Assembly: GCA_002427755.1 (NCBI GenBank)
Contig: DIYO01000002.1
Coordinates: forward strand, 219,738-283,737
DNA from: Roseivirga sp. UBA6052
GTDB taxonomy: Bacteria > Bacteroidota > Bacteroidia > Cytophagales > Cyclobacteriaceae
DNA: 64,000 nucleotides
Direction: 5' to 3'
Shown here: positions 15,910-24,707 of the stretch, one piece after another
Layout: each line of letters starts with the position of its first letter
Numbering within the stretch: position 1 is the stretch's first letter
Program-made: the position numbers and the translations under genes
Notes under the pieces: generated by a model
The model's database searches: none
What the model was told of the DNA's origin: nothing
Seen by the model: only the letters and a program-made list of their open reading frames with translations

Positions 15910-17640
15910 GTGCGAAAGCTGATACCATACATAATCCCTTATTCTTTAAGACTCACTTTAATTATTTGTTCAGGTAGTTTATGCTTAACTGCGAATGCTC
16001 AGTTCTCCAGCACCAATGGATGGATTGAAGCCAATGTAATTAGAGGATGTTGGCCCTTAACAGTAGAGCTAACTCACACAGGCGTAAGAAACTCAACCCT
16101 TTTCTACGATTTTGAAGGTAATCCGAGCGATCCTAACTCCTTAACAGGCTTTACAGGATCTTTTAATACTGGAGAAACTGTAAGCTTTACCTACACTTCT
16201 CCGCAAACAGCACCTTACTTAATTAGAGTTGTAGATCAAACCGGAAGTCCTGGTGACAGATTTGATTTCCTAGAGGTGACAGTTTTAGATCAAGTACAAC
16301 CTATTGTTACAGTGGCTGCTTGTGCCAACAATACCGTGGTTCTTAATTTTGATTTAACCACAGACCCTTTTGATAGTTTTGATATCGATTTTGGTGATGG
16401 CACTCAGACCAATTTTGTAAAACCTACCACAGCTGATGCTACATTTGAACATACATATGCGGCAAGTGGCAATTATCCGATTACAGTACGCGGTGTATTT
16501 TCCAATGGCGATGCTACAAATTGCTCCACGAATAATCTTACCGTTCAAACCATACAAAGTATCCCCGTACCAAATTTGACTAACATCACCGTTACCTCCG
16601 AAACTTCTTTAAGATTTGATTACGATGCGCTAGACCCTCTCCTAACCTATTCTTTGCAAATTGATGATGGTTCAGGATATAGCAATTATACTAGTATTGA
16701 TCCTAACGCCAATGCTTCTTCTTTAGAGATCAATGACAACTCGTTCGATACAAACAACCTGAGCTATAGTTTTAGAATAGTAGCCACAGATCTCTGTGAA
16801 CTATTGGAGGAGATTTCTAGTGAAGCCTCTAGCATAGCGCTGAACTATAGCCTAGTCGATATCACTAATGTTTTTCAAGTTCAATTCGGTTGGGTTATTA
16901 GACCCATAGGTTTTACTCAAGCCACTCTTTTTAATAATCAAAATTCTTTAGATCAAACGTCAGAACCTGTTTCAAATAATACATATGCTTTTAACTCTTG
17001 TGTCGAGATAGGGACATTGTATATGGAGTCTACTATAAATGGTATAGTCTCTAGAAGTTTAGAACTGACTCCTTTCCAGAGCCAAATTTTGACTTTACCA
17101 GCACCGGATGCACCCATTGTTGAATTACAAGGGAGTAGTATATCTATTAGTTTTACAGCTACAAATTTTCCTTTAGGAGAGATACAAATCTCAAGGACAA
17201 GCACATCCAATACATTCGAAAGCATTGGAACGGTTACAAACTTCAATGCACCCTTTACTGACACTTCAGTTCCTCCCGGTATCTCTGAAGCCTGCTACAC
17301 CATTACTTACACCGACCAATGCGGTAACCTATCAGAGAGGTCTGATGAGGTATGTATTGAATTATCTGGAAACCTCAATTTCCCAAATGCATTTAGCCCA
17401 AATGGAGATTTCGTAAACGATACATTTACAGCCGGACCTGGAGTATTCAACAATTACCAACTCCTAATTTATAATCGCTGGGGTCAAGTAGTTTTTCAAT
17501 CTACTAATCCATTAGATGGCTGGGACGGAACAATTTCTGGGCAGCCAGCTCCTCCAGGTACTTATCTGTATAAAGGATCTTACACCAATGCAGATAACCT
17601 AACAATTGTAAGGACGGGGACAGTTGCCCTCATTCGCTAG
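15910..17640 (+). CDS. T9SS type B cargo protein with PKD-like domains, tandem copy 1
   Basis: A 576-residue secreted protein with a GTG start and a signal peptide ending TANAQ. A PKD-like domain at about residues 120-215 shows the DIDFGDGTQTN core; further beta-sandwich units follow. The last about 90 residues are the gliding-motility-associated C-terminal domain (FPNAFSPNGDFVNDTF, YNRWGQVVFQ, GWDGTISGQPAPPGTYLY), the signal for export by the type IX system and attachment to the surface. It is a likely surface or adhesin-like protein. The next gene is a clear paralogue with the same layout, 82 bases after the stop. Confidence 0.88.
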   Translation: MRKLIPYIIPYSLRLTLIICSGSLCLTANAQFSSTNGWIEANVIRGCWPLTVELTHTGVRNSTLFYDFEGNPSDPNSLTGFTGSFNTGETVSFTYTSPQTAPYLIRVVDQTGSPGDRFDFLEVTVLDQVQPIVTVAACANNTVVLNFDLTTDPFDSFDIDFGDGTQTNFVKPTTADATFEHTYAASGNYPITVRGVFSNGDATNCSTNNLTVQTIQSIPVPNLTNITVTSETSLRFDYDALDPLLTYSLQIDDGSGYSNYTSIDPNANASSLEINDNSFDTNNLSYSFRIVATDLCELLEEISSEASSIALNYSLVDITNVFQVQFGWVIRPIGFTQATLFNNQNSLDQTSEPVSNNTYAFNSCVEIGTLYMESTINGIVSRSLELTPFQSQILTLPAPDAPIVELQGSSISISFTATNFPLGEIQISRTSTSNTFESIGTVTNFNAPFTDTSVPPGISEACYTITYTDQCGNLSERSDEVCIELSGNLNFPNAFSPNGDFVNDTFTAGPGVFNNYQLLIYNRWGQVVFQSTNPLDGWDGTISGQPAPPGTYLYKGSYTNADNLTIVRTGTVALIR

Positions 17641-17722
17641 CTTAAGTTCACAATGTTTGTTAAAATGTAAATCAATAGAAGGTATATTCCTGTTCTAGGA
17701 ATTGAAGGGTATTGATATTGCG

Positions 17723-19495
17723 ATGCAAATACGTCTTAAAGGCCATAATTATCTTTTGAGAACAGTCTTGTTTGGGTTGACACTAATCTTATGTCTTTCA
17801 AAAGGAAACGCTCAATTTGTCAGCCAACCTAATCCGAACTTCCGAATAGATATAAATGAAGGCTGTAGCCCTTATGGTATTACCATTACGGACCTTGTGC
17901 CCGATAGAAATGATACCGTATTCTATTTCTATAGAAACACGCTAGACCCTAGAATTTGCTCTCAAGACTATCAAGTTAATTTTAAGCCGTGTATAAATGG
18001 TGAAGCCGATACTGTGGTAAATCAAAGGACAGTTAATGTAGAGTATTTTAATGCCAGTGGAAGGCCAGAAGAGTTTATTCTGATTCAAGTAAACAAGAAT
18101 GCGCCCGTGGGCGAGCAAGTGAGCTTTTTAAAACTCGTAACAACTATACCTTCACTGCCACCCCAAATTGATGTACTTGCTTGTGGCGACAACTCCGTTT
18201 CGGTGCTTTTTGATTTTGAGGCAGATTTTTATGATTACTACGAAATAGAGTTTGGAGATAATTCGGGCATAAGAACAATTGAGAAAAACCAACCCAATCG
18301 CATAGATCACAATTTCGCTGTAGGGGGCCAATACACAGTTACAGTAAAAGGGAAATTAGATACTGGGGATGATACTAACTGTGCAATTACGACAGCGAAT
18401 GTGAATACAATTGAAGAGGCTCCGGAACCTAAAATCACAAGAGTTGAAGCCACCGGACCTAACACCTTATTTCTTAATTACGAACCACTTAATCCAACTT
18501 TTGGCTATAACCTAGAAATTGATTTTGGTAGTGGTTTTGAAATTGCTCGCGCCCTAAATGTTGAAGACAATAACACTGAAATAGAGATCAGTGATAATAG
18601 GATTGACAATACGAACAAATACTATCAATTGAGAATTCAAGCCTCAGACAACTGTAGAGTTAGGTCGGCAACTTCTCCTATTGTAAGTTCTGTGGCTATA
18701 AACCAGTTCTTTAGAGAAGCCACTTCCACCTTAAACACTTTGCTGTCATGGCAGACCTCATCAGATGATTTTGGCACAGTGGATTACTACAGAGATAATG
18801 AGCTTAAAGATTCATTCACATCAGCAAGAGGTGATAGTATTCTCGTGGCCTTAACCAATTGTTTAGAATTGACGAACTCCTTCTTACAAAGAGATTATAA
18901 TGGTACTGTTTCCAAGAGCCTTACGATTATACCTGAAGTTCTAGATCCTATCATTCTACCAGCACTAATAGCCCCAACTACAGAATTCAGTTCAAGTGGA
19001 ATTCAAATTTCATGGCTCGCTGGGGACTTCAAAGCTGCAAATTATGAAGTACTCAGAAAGAAAAGTGTGAATGAATACACTTCACTTGGTTTCACAGAAT
19101 CACTAGAATGGAATGACAATTCTTTGCCTCCTTCAGCAAGTTCTGCTTGTTATGTGATACGATATATTGACGAATGCGGAAATCAGTCTGACATAAGCCT
19201 TGAGACTTGTTTACCACTGGTCGGTTCTCTCAAATTACCGAGCGCTTTCTCACCTAACGGAGACCAGATAAACGATTATTTTAAACCGCTCGATGGTGTA
19301 TTTAATGAATTCAAAATGACCATATATAATCGCTGGGGCGAATTCATGTACGAGACCAATAAGCCTGAAGAGGGATGGGATGGCATGGGACCAAATGGTA
19401 TGTCTGCACCAGGCACCTACCTCTTTACTATTTCGTATATCGATGAAGACAATATCCCTATAAATAGAAAGGGAACTTTTGTTTTAATTCGATAG
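17723..19495 (+). CDS. T9SS type B cargo protein with PKD-like domains, tandem copy 2
   Basis: A 590-residue secreted protein. I chose the ATG at 17723; a TTG at 17702 would add seven residues. The signal peptide ends KGNAQF. It parallels the preceding gene along its length: conserved Cys in DVLACGDNSVSV, a PKD-like EIEFGDNSG, matching NYEPLNPTFGYNLEIDFGSG, and the C-terminal sorting domain (LPSAFSPNGDQINDYF, YNRWGEFMYE, GWDGMGPNGMSAPGTYLF). The two genes almost certainly arose by tandem duplication. No enzymatic domain is visible. Confidence 0.88.
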   Translation: MQIRLKGHNYLLRTVLFGLTLILCLSKGNAQFVSQPNPNFRIDINEGCSPYGITITDLVPDRNDTVFYFYRNTLDPRICSQDYQVNFKPCINGEADTVVNQRTVNVEYFNASGRPEEFILIQVNKNAPVGEQVSFLKLVTTIPSLPPQIDVLACGDNSVSVLFDFEADFYDYYEIEFGDNSGIRTIEKNQPNRIDHNFAVGGQYTVTVKGKLDTGDDTNCAITTANVNTIEEAPEPKITRVEATGPNTLFLNYEPLNPTFGYNLEIDFGSGFEIARALNVEDNNTEIEISDNRIDNTNKYYQLRIQASDNCRVRSATSPIVSSVAINQFFREATSTLNTLLSWQTSSDDFGTVDYYRDNELKDSFTSARGDSILVALTNCLELTNSFLQRDYNGTVSKSLTIIPEVLDPIILPALIAPTTEFSSSGIQISWLAGDFKAANYEVLRKKSVNEYTSLGFTESLEWNDNSLPPSASSACYVIRYIDECGNQSDISLETCLPLVGSLKLPSAFSPNGDQINDYFKPLDGVFNEFKMTIYNRWGEFMYETNKPEEGWDGMGPNGMSAPGTYLFTISYIDEDNIPINRKGTFVLIR

Positions 19496-19500
19496 CTTTG
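19493..19500 (+). promoter_or_regulatory. -7 promoter element for ybaB
   Basis: TAGCTTTG is an exact TAnnTTTG match 18 bases before the ybaB ATG and overlaps the stop codon of the preceding cargo gene. The following bases (GCAAAAAT) equal those before hisS. No convincing TTG at the -33 position was found. Confidence 0.5.
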
Positions 19501-19517
19501 GCAAAAATATCGCAGCT

Positions 19518-19850
19518 ATGTTTGATATGATGAAAATGATGGGCAAAGTGAAAGAGATGCAGTCGAAGATGCAGGAAGCCCAAGAAAAACTAGCCTTTAT
19601 AAAAGAAACTGGAGAATCAGGAGCTGGAATGGTAAAAGCTACCGTCAATGGTAAAAAAGAAGTGATCTCGGTTGAAATTGATCCTAGCTTACTTACTAAA
19701 GAAGATAAAGAAATGGTGCAAGACCTTACAGTGGCAGCCATTAACAATGCATTGATTAAGGCTGATGCATCAGCTAAAGAAGAAATCAAAAAAAGCACCG
19801 AGGGTATAATGCCTAATATTCCAGGTATGGATCTGGGTAATATGTTTTAA
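19518..19850 (+). CDS. YbaB/EbfC family nucleoid-associated protein
   Basis: A 110-residue DNA-binding protein of the YbaB/EbfC family, which coats the nucleoid as a dimer with tweezer-like helices. The helical start MMKMMGKVKEMQSKMQEAQEKL, the central strands VKATVNGKKEVISVEIDPSLL and the C-terminal GIMPNIPG are typical. The usual dnaX-recR neighbours are absent; instead it lies directly before a glycosyltransferase, with the stop and ATG sharing one base (TAATG). Confidence 0.92.
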   Translation: MFDMMKMMGKVKEMQSKMQEAQEKLAFIKETGESGAGMVKATVNGKKEVISVEIDPSLLTKEDKEMVQDLTVAAINNALIKADASAKEEIKKSTEGIMPNIPGMDLGNMF

Positions 19851-20854
19851 TGCAAACCCTATCAGTAGTTCTACTCAATTTTAATGGCAAAGAATATTTA
19901 GAGAAGTTCTTGCCAAATGTTATTGAATATAGTCACCCTTACGAGGTGGTTGTAGTCGATAATGGGTCAACAGATGAATCTGTTGAGATGGTAAGGTCTC
20001 ATTTTCCATCCGTACGTTTAATTGAGTTCAAGCAAAATCATGGTTTCTGTGGAGGTTATAATGAGGCCATTCCTTTAATAAATTCAGAATACATTGTTCT
20101 GCTTAATACAGATGTTGAAGTAACGCACAATTGGATAGACCCAGTCTATACATTTTTGAAGGAGAACAAAGAATATAAGGCTGCCCAACCCAAAATTCTA
20201 GATCAAAAAAACAAATCACACTTTGAATATGCTGGCGCTGCAGGCGGCTTTATCGATCATTTAGGTTATCCTTTTTGTAGAGGTAGAATTTTCCAAAGAA
20301 TAGAAGAAGATCATGGTCAGTATGATCATAGTCGAGATGTATTCTGGGCATCTGGAAGCTGCCTTTTCATAGAAAGAGAGACCTATTTAGAACTTGGTGG
20401 TTTAGATAAAGAGTTTTTCGCTCATATGGAAGAGATCGACCTATGCTGGAGAATATGGAATAAAGGCAATAAAGTTGCTGCAATTCCATCGAGCACAGTT
20501 TATCATGTTGGTGGAGGAACTCTAAAAAGAGCTAACCCTAGAAAAACGTATTTAAACTTTCGAAACGGCTTATCTCTGTTAATCAAAAATGAATCTAAAA
20601 GAAGCTTGCTCTGGAAGATTCCTATCAGAATTGTGCTTGATTGGGTCGCTGTAGCCAAATTCAGCTTAGAGAGTGGTCCTCAGCATGGCTTAGCTATTCT
20701 TAGAGCACATTGGTATAACACCATTCACTTTAATGCCGTCTGGAAAAGAAGAATAAAAGTAAACAATATCGAACTCCCGAGATACTACAGATCTATTGCT
20801 TGGGAATACTTTGTTAGGAGAAAAAAGACCTTTGAAAAACTAAGACCAGATTAA
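19850..20854 (+). CDS. Family 2 glycosyltransferase
   Basis: A 334-residue cytoplasmic GT-A glycosyltransferase, similar to rhamnosyl- and other surface-glycan transferases. It opens with LSVVLLNFNGKEYLEKFL, carries VVVDNGSTDES and the nucleotide/metal site LLNTDVEV (D88), and has FWASGSCLFIERE and the acceptor-side EEIDLCWRI. No membrane helix is evident. It is coupled to ybaB by a one-base overlap and shares four bases with the convergent PspC gene. Confidence 0.92.
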   Translation: MQTLSVVLLNFNGKEYLEKFLPNVIEYSHPYEVVVVDNGSTDESVEMVRSHFPSVRLIEFKQNHGFCGGYNEAIPLINSEYIVLLNTDVEVTHNWIDPVYTFLKENKEYKAAQPKILDQKNKSHFEYAGAAGGFIDHLGYPFCRGRIFQRIEEDHGQYDHSRDVFWASGSCLFIERETYLELGGLDKEFFAHMEEIDLCWRIWNKGNKVAAIPSSTVYHVGGGTLKRANPRKTYLNFRNGLSLLIKNESKRSLLWKIPIRIVLDWVAVAKFSLESGPQHGLAILRAHWYNTIHFNAVWKRRIKVNNIELPRYYRSIAWEYFVRRKKTFEKLRPD

Positions 20855-21066
20855 TTGTACCAGACTGCTTTTTGTCGTCTCCAATGCTTTCTGATATTAA
20901 TAAGCCATGCTAAACCAAAATAAACGATAACAGGAGATCCAAAAGTCAGAAAAGACGCGTAAATAAAGAATAAACGAATACTAGACGTGGAAATATCCAG
21001 CTTTTCACCAAGCTTGGTACAGACTCCAAAAGCCTGATTTTCAAAAAAGAGCTGAATTCTTTCCAT
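20851..21066 (-). CDS. PspC domain protein, 71 aa
   Basis: A short PspC-family membrane protein. The fold signature GVCTKLGEKLDISTSSIRLFF is followed by one hydrophobic segment (YASFLTFGSPVIVYFGLAWL) and a basic tail. Family members sense membrane stress with the phage-shock system in enterobacteria; here there is no neighbour with a Psp domain, so its role is uncertain. It overlaps the glycosyltransferase by four bases at the 3' end and is divergent from the large lipoprotein gene. Confidence 0.88.
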   Translation of the reverse strand: MERIQLFFENQAFGVCTKLGEKLDISTSSIRLFFIYASFLTFGSPVIVYFGLAWLINIRKHWRRQKAVWYN

Positions 21067-21191
21067 TTAGTTTATTTAAATAACAATTTACGATTAATTT
21101 GGTTTTCGCGGAATCGGAATCCACTAAAAAAATTATTAAACTTGCAGCCAACCAAAAACGGCTATTACAGACGAAAAACAATCAAATTCTT

Positions 21192-22985
21192 ATGAAAACC
21201 CCGAATGTTAAAATTCTTTTCCCTATCCTACTCATAGGTGTATTATCGATCTCGGGTTGTGCCTTGAGCCAAATGAAGAAAATGGCTAAAGATCAACAGC
21301 TTACTGTAACTCCGAGTCCGCTTGAAGTACATGCTGACACAATCCGCTTTGAAATGGCTGCAAACCTTCCGGCTAAAATGCTTAAGCCAAAGAAAGTTTA
21401 CAGACTAAGCACTTTCTACAAGTACGGAACACAAGAGAGAAAACTTCAGGTGCTTAACTTCAGAGCAGCGGATTATCCAAATTCAGATACTGAGCAACCA
21501 AAGATTACTGAAACGTTTGCTTTTCCTTACAGAGAAGGAATGGATAGAGGTAACTTGGAAATTCAAGGTAGAGCACTTAATCCAAAAAATGGTAACTTCT
21601 TAGATACCGAAAGATTAGGAATAGCTGAAGGATTAATCACTACCTCTAGACTCGTTCAACCTTCTTACGCTGCGGCTTATGCAGACCATGGTTACAATGA
21701 TCAGGAAGAGCTTATCCCTACAAATGTTGAATTCTTCTTCGATCAAGGAAGATCTGAATTCAAAACTTCTGAAGTAGAATCTGATAGAGGTTCTAAGTTC
21801 GCGGCATTTATTGCTGAGAAGAATGTAACAAGAACAGTTACCATCACTGGTACTCACTCACCAGAAGGTAAAGAGACCATTAACTCGGAATTATCTCAAG
21901 AAAGAGCTGACGCTATTGAAGCTTGGTATAGAGAAAGAATGGATTCTTATGACTACCAAGGAATGGCAGATGAAATCAGATTCATTTTAAAACCAATTGT
22001 ACAAGACTGGAATGGTCTTAAGGCTGCTCTTGCGAGCTACAATGGTATTTCTTCTGCTGAAAAATCAGAGTGGACTAACATCATGAATGGTGCGGGTTCT
22101 TTCGAGCAAAAAGAAAAAGAATTACAAAAGCTAAGTACTTACAAGCAAGTATTTGACGATGTATACCCTTCTTTAAGAACGGCTAAAACTGAAGTACTTT
22201 CTGTTAAGCCTAAGAAAACTCCAGAAGAGATTGCTACACTAGCTTTAGCTATTGCTGGTGGAAGCCAATCAGCTGATGCACTTTCTTTAGAAGAAATGGC
22301 TTATGCTGCTGCTAAGAACCCTTCACTTGAAGAGAAGCAATCAATTCTTGAAGCTGCTGCTAAGAAGAATGATACTTGGGTAATTCACAATAACCTGGGA
22401 GCTGTACATTTAGAAATGGCTATGCAGACTTCTGGTCGTGAGCAAAGAAACCACATCAACACTGCTAAAAATCACTTCAACATTTCTATCCAGAAAAACG
22501 CAAGTGTAGAAGCTTCTGCTAACTTAGGCATGGCGCTAGCAATGGAAGGAAACCTTTGGGGTGCACACGCTGAACTTACTAAAGCTGCAGGTATGAATCC
22601 TGGTAATGATGTAAGACAAGGTGTTAATGGTGCTAAAGGTGCAGTTGAAATTATGGTAGGTAGATACGACTTAGCTATTAACTCTCTAAATAGAGCAGCT
22701 AACAGCTCAGTTGATCAATTCAACAAGGGTCTTGTTCAGTTATTAAGAAAAGACTACAGAAATGCACAAGCTACTTTAGAAGCAGTTATTGCTGCTGACA
22801 GAGGTTATGTTTGGGCTCACTACGTTGCAGCTGTTGCAGCGGCACGTCAAGAAAATGAGAACAAAGTAATTGAGCACTTAAGAAATGCTGTAACTGCTGA
22901 TAGCTCATTGAAAACCAAAGCTTTCAATGACTTAGAATTCCGTCAATATTCAGGTGTTCAAGCATTCACAGATATCCTTAAGTAA
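21192..22985 (+). CDS. Lipoprotein with OmpA-like and TPR domains
   Basis: A 597-residue lipoprotein; the ATG at 21192 gives a signal peptide ending in a lipobox with C23 (LSISGCALSQM). After a beta-rich first part comes a divergent OmpA-like module at about 175-245: VEFFFDQGRSEF, TITGTHSPEG in place of the canonical GHTD loop, then LSQERADAIEAWY, which keeps the conserved Arg. The C-terminal part (about 395-575) is tetratricopeptide repeats (NNLGAVHLEMAMQ, ASANLGMALAMEGNLWGAHAEL). It may link the outer membrane to cell wall and to partner proteins. It is a single-gene unit with a strong terminator. Confidence 0.85.
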   Translation: MKTPNVKILFPILLIGVLSISGCALSQMKKMAKDQQLTVTPSPLEVHADTIRFEMAANLPAKMLKPKKVYRLSTFYKYGTQERKLQVLNFRAADYPNSDTEQPKITETFAFPYREGMDRGNLEIQGRALNPKNGNFLDTERLGIAEGLITTSRLVQPSYAAAYADHGYNDQEELIPTNVEFFFDQGRSEFKTSEVESDRGSKFAAFIAEKNVTRTVTITGTHSPEGKETINSELSQERADAIEAWYRERMDSYDYQGMADEIRFILKPIVQDWNGLKAALASYNGISSAEKSEWTNIMNGAGSFEQKEKELQKLSTYKQVFDDVYPSLRTAKTEVLSVKPKKTPEEIATLALAIAGGSQSADALSLEEMAYAAAKNPSLEEKQSILEAAAKKNDTWVIHNNLGAVHLEMAMQTSGREQRNHINTAKNHFNISIQKNASVEASANLGMALAMEGNLWGAHAELTKAAGMNPGNDVRQGVNGAKGAVEIMVGRYDLAINSLNRAANSSVDQFNKGLVQLLRKDYRNAQATLEAVIAADRGYVWAHYVAAVAAARQENENKVIEHLRNAVTADSSLKTKAFNDLEFRQYSGVQAFTDILK

Positions 22986-23010
22986 TTGATATAAGAATTT
23001 TGATACAAAG

Positions 23011-23041
23011 GCCCTTTCGTTAATTCGAAAGGGCTTTTTTT
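23011..23041 (+). terminator. Rho-independent terminator
   Basis: Perfect 9-bp stem GCCCTTTCG (23011-23019) with CGAAAGGGC (23026-23034), six-base loop and seven T. Ends the OmpA-like/TPR lipoprotein transcript. Confidence 0.9.
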
Positions 23042-23068
23042 ATGCTCAAATCTCAGCGCAATTATAGG

Positions 23069-23099
23069 TTGGTAATTGAACCTCTAATGTTTATTTTTA
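23069..23099 (+). promoter_or_regulatory. Probable promoter of the pdhB-like gene
   Basis: TTG at 23069-23071 and TATTTTTA at 23092-23099 with a 20-base spacer fit the Bacteroidota -33/-7 pattern (TTG, TAnnTTTG) with one mismatch. It lies between the preceding terminator and the gene start at 23122. Confidence 0.4.
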
Positions 23100-23121
23100 C
23101 GCGCTTTAAGAAGAAAATCAA

Positions 23122-24099
23122 ATGAGAGTTATACAATTCAGAGAAGCCCTAAGAGAAGCTATGTCGGAAGAGATGAGAAGAGATGAGAAAATCTTCTTGA
23201 TGGGTGAAGAAGTGGCGGAATACAATGGTGCCTACAAAGTGAGCCAAGGCATGCTCGATGAATTTGGTGCGAAAAGAGTGATAGACACCCCTATTGCTGA
23301 ACTTGGTTTTGCTGGTATTGGTGTTGGTGCTGCTATGAATGGCCTAAGACCAATAATCGAATTCATGACTTTCAACTTCTCTTTGGTAGCGATTGACCAA
23401 GTGATCAACTCTGCTGCTAAAATGATGTCAATGTCAGGTGGTCAGTTTACTGTTCCTATTGTATTTAGAGGCCCTACTGGAAATGCAGGAATGCTTTCTT
23501 CTCAACACTCTCAGAACTTCGAAAACTGGTATGCCAATACGCCTGGTTTGAAAGTGGTCGTTCCTTCTAACCCTTATGATGCTAAAGGTCTTTTAAAGTC
23601 ATCTATCAGAGATGAAGACCCTGTAATCTTTATGGAATCAGAATTAATGTATTCTGACAAAGGAGAAGTGCCTGAAGGTGAATACCTTCTTCCTATTGGT
23701 CAAGCGCATGTAGTAAAAGAAGGCGCTGACGTTACATTGGTTTCATTCGGTAAAATGATGAAAATCGTAAATGAAGCAGCTGCTGAATTAGAGAAAAAAG
23801 GCGTAAGTGCTGAGGTGATCGATTTAAGATCTGTCAGACCTATTGACTATCCAACTGTTATCGAATCAGTTAAAAAGACCAATAGATGTGTGATAGTTGA
23901 AGAAGCGTGGCCATTATCTTCATTGGCTACTGATATAGCTTTCAACATTCAGAGGGACGCATTTGACTATCTAGATGCACCGGTGATTAGAGTGAATAGT
24001 TTAGACTTACCTCTTCCTTATGCCCCAACACTTATTGATGCTATTCTTCCTAATGTGAAGAGAACATTGGAAGCAGTCGATTCAGTGATGTATAAATAA
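23122..24099 (+). CDS. pdhB: Pyruvate dehydrogenase E1 component, beta subunit
   Basis: A 325-residue thiamine-diphosphate enzyme subunit that pairs with an E1-alpha subunit in the pyruvate dehydrogenase complex. Family marks: FREALREAMSEEMRRDEKIFLMGEEVAEY, GFAGIGVGAAMNGLRPIIEFMTF (TPP-binding Glu), RGPTGNAG and HSQNFENWYANTPGLKVVVPS. A 2-oxoisovalerate E1-beta is a near relative, but the wording is closer to PDH. The alpha subunit, E2 and E3 are not adjacent, which is usual in Bacteroidota. It has its own promoter and terminator. Confidence 0.92.
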   Translation: MRVIQFREALREAMSEEMRRDEKIFLMGEEVAEYNGAYKVSQGMLDEFGAKRVIDTPIAELGFAGIGVGAAMNGLRPIIEFMTFNFSLVAIDQVINSAAKMMSMSGGQFTVPIVFRGPTGNAGMLSSQHSQNFENWYANTPGLKVVVPSNPYDAKGLLKSSIRDEDPVIFMESELMYSDKGEVPEGEYLLPIGQAHVVKEGADVTLVSFGKMMKIVNEAAAELEKKGVSAEVIDLRSVRPIDYPTVIESVKKTNRCVIVEEAWPLSSLATDIAFNIQRDAFDYLDAPVIRVNSLDLPLPYAPTLIDAILPNVKRTLEAVDSVMYK

Positions 24100-24117
24100 G
24101 AAATTGATAATTGATTT

Positions 24118-24145
24118 AAAGACCGGATTCATTCGGTCTTTTTTT
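24118..24145 (+). terminator. Rho-independent terminator
   Basis: Stem AAAGACCG (24118-24125) with CGGTCTTT (24134-24141), eight-base loop and a T run to 24145. It closes pdhB and touches the start of the next gene, so that gene must be expressed from readthrough or a promoter inside it. Confidence 0.85.
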
Positions 24146-24149
24146 GTTT

Positions 24150-24653
24150 ATGGCAGGCAGACTTATTCTTATTGGTGGTGTTAGTAGATCAGGAAAATCT
24201 ACATTGGCACAACAATTAGCTTCAGCCCTAGGCAACAGTGCTTATCTAGAACAAGACTTCTTTGTAAAACCTGAAGAAGAGCTTCCTATAATTCAAGATA
24301 GAATAGATTGGGATCACCCGGATAGTGTGGATTGGATGTCCTGGAAGAATGCCATTAGAAACAACCTAGAAAACTATGCTTGGGTGATAGCAGAGGGTAT
24401 CTATGCTTTCTCAGATGAAGAAATAAACGCTGCGTCTCACTTCTCAATTGAATTGAGTATTGATAAAGAGACATTTCTGGAAGAGCGTAGAAAAGAAATA
24501 AGATGGGGCGAAGAACCGGAGTGGTTTCTAGAGCACGTGTGGCAGGCACATCAAAAATATGGAAATCCACATGGGCTTCAGTTTGATTTATCTACATCTA
24601 GAAATCAATTACCTATGTCATCGGTCATAGTTGAGCAAATCATCAATAAGTAA
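24150..24653 (+). CDS. Uridine kinase-like P-loop kinase
   Basis: A 167-residue P-loop NTPase. I chose the ATG at 24150; the frame also has a TTG at 24144. The Walker A motif is GGVSRSGKST at residues 9-18, then YLEQDFFVKPEEELP and DRIDWDHPDSVDW, the layout of uridine/pantothenate/nicotinamide-riboside kinases, with a late basic lid RRKEIRWGEEPEWF. The substrate is not readable. The start sits inside the T run of the preceding terminator. Confidence 0.8.
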   Translation: MAGRLILIGGVSRSGKSTLAQQLASALGNSAYLEQDFFVKPEEELPIIQDRIDWDHPDSVDWMSWKNAIRNNLENYAWVIAEGIYAFSDEEINAASHFSIELSIDKETFLEERRKEIRWGEEPEWFLEHVWQAHQKYGNPHGLQFDLSTSRNQLPMSSVIVEQIINK

Positions 24654-24707
24654 AATAATTTTTGACGATCAGAACTGTTTTGCTACTTTAACGAAAAATT
24701 TAGTTAA

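Noticed and set aside
21099..21191. Upstream in-frame extension of the lipoprotein gene
   Set aside because: Starting at 21192 gives a normal lipoprotein signal peptide; the 31-residue extension would bury it.
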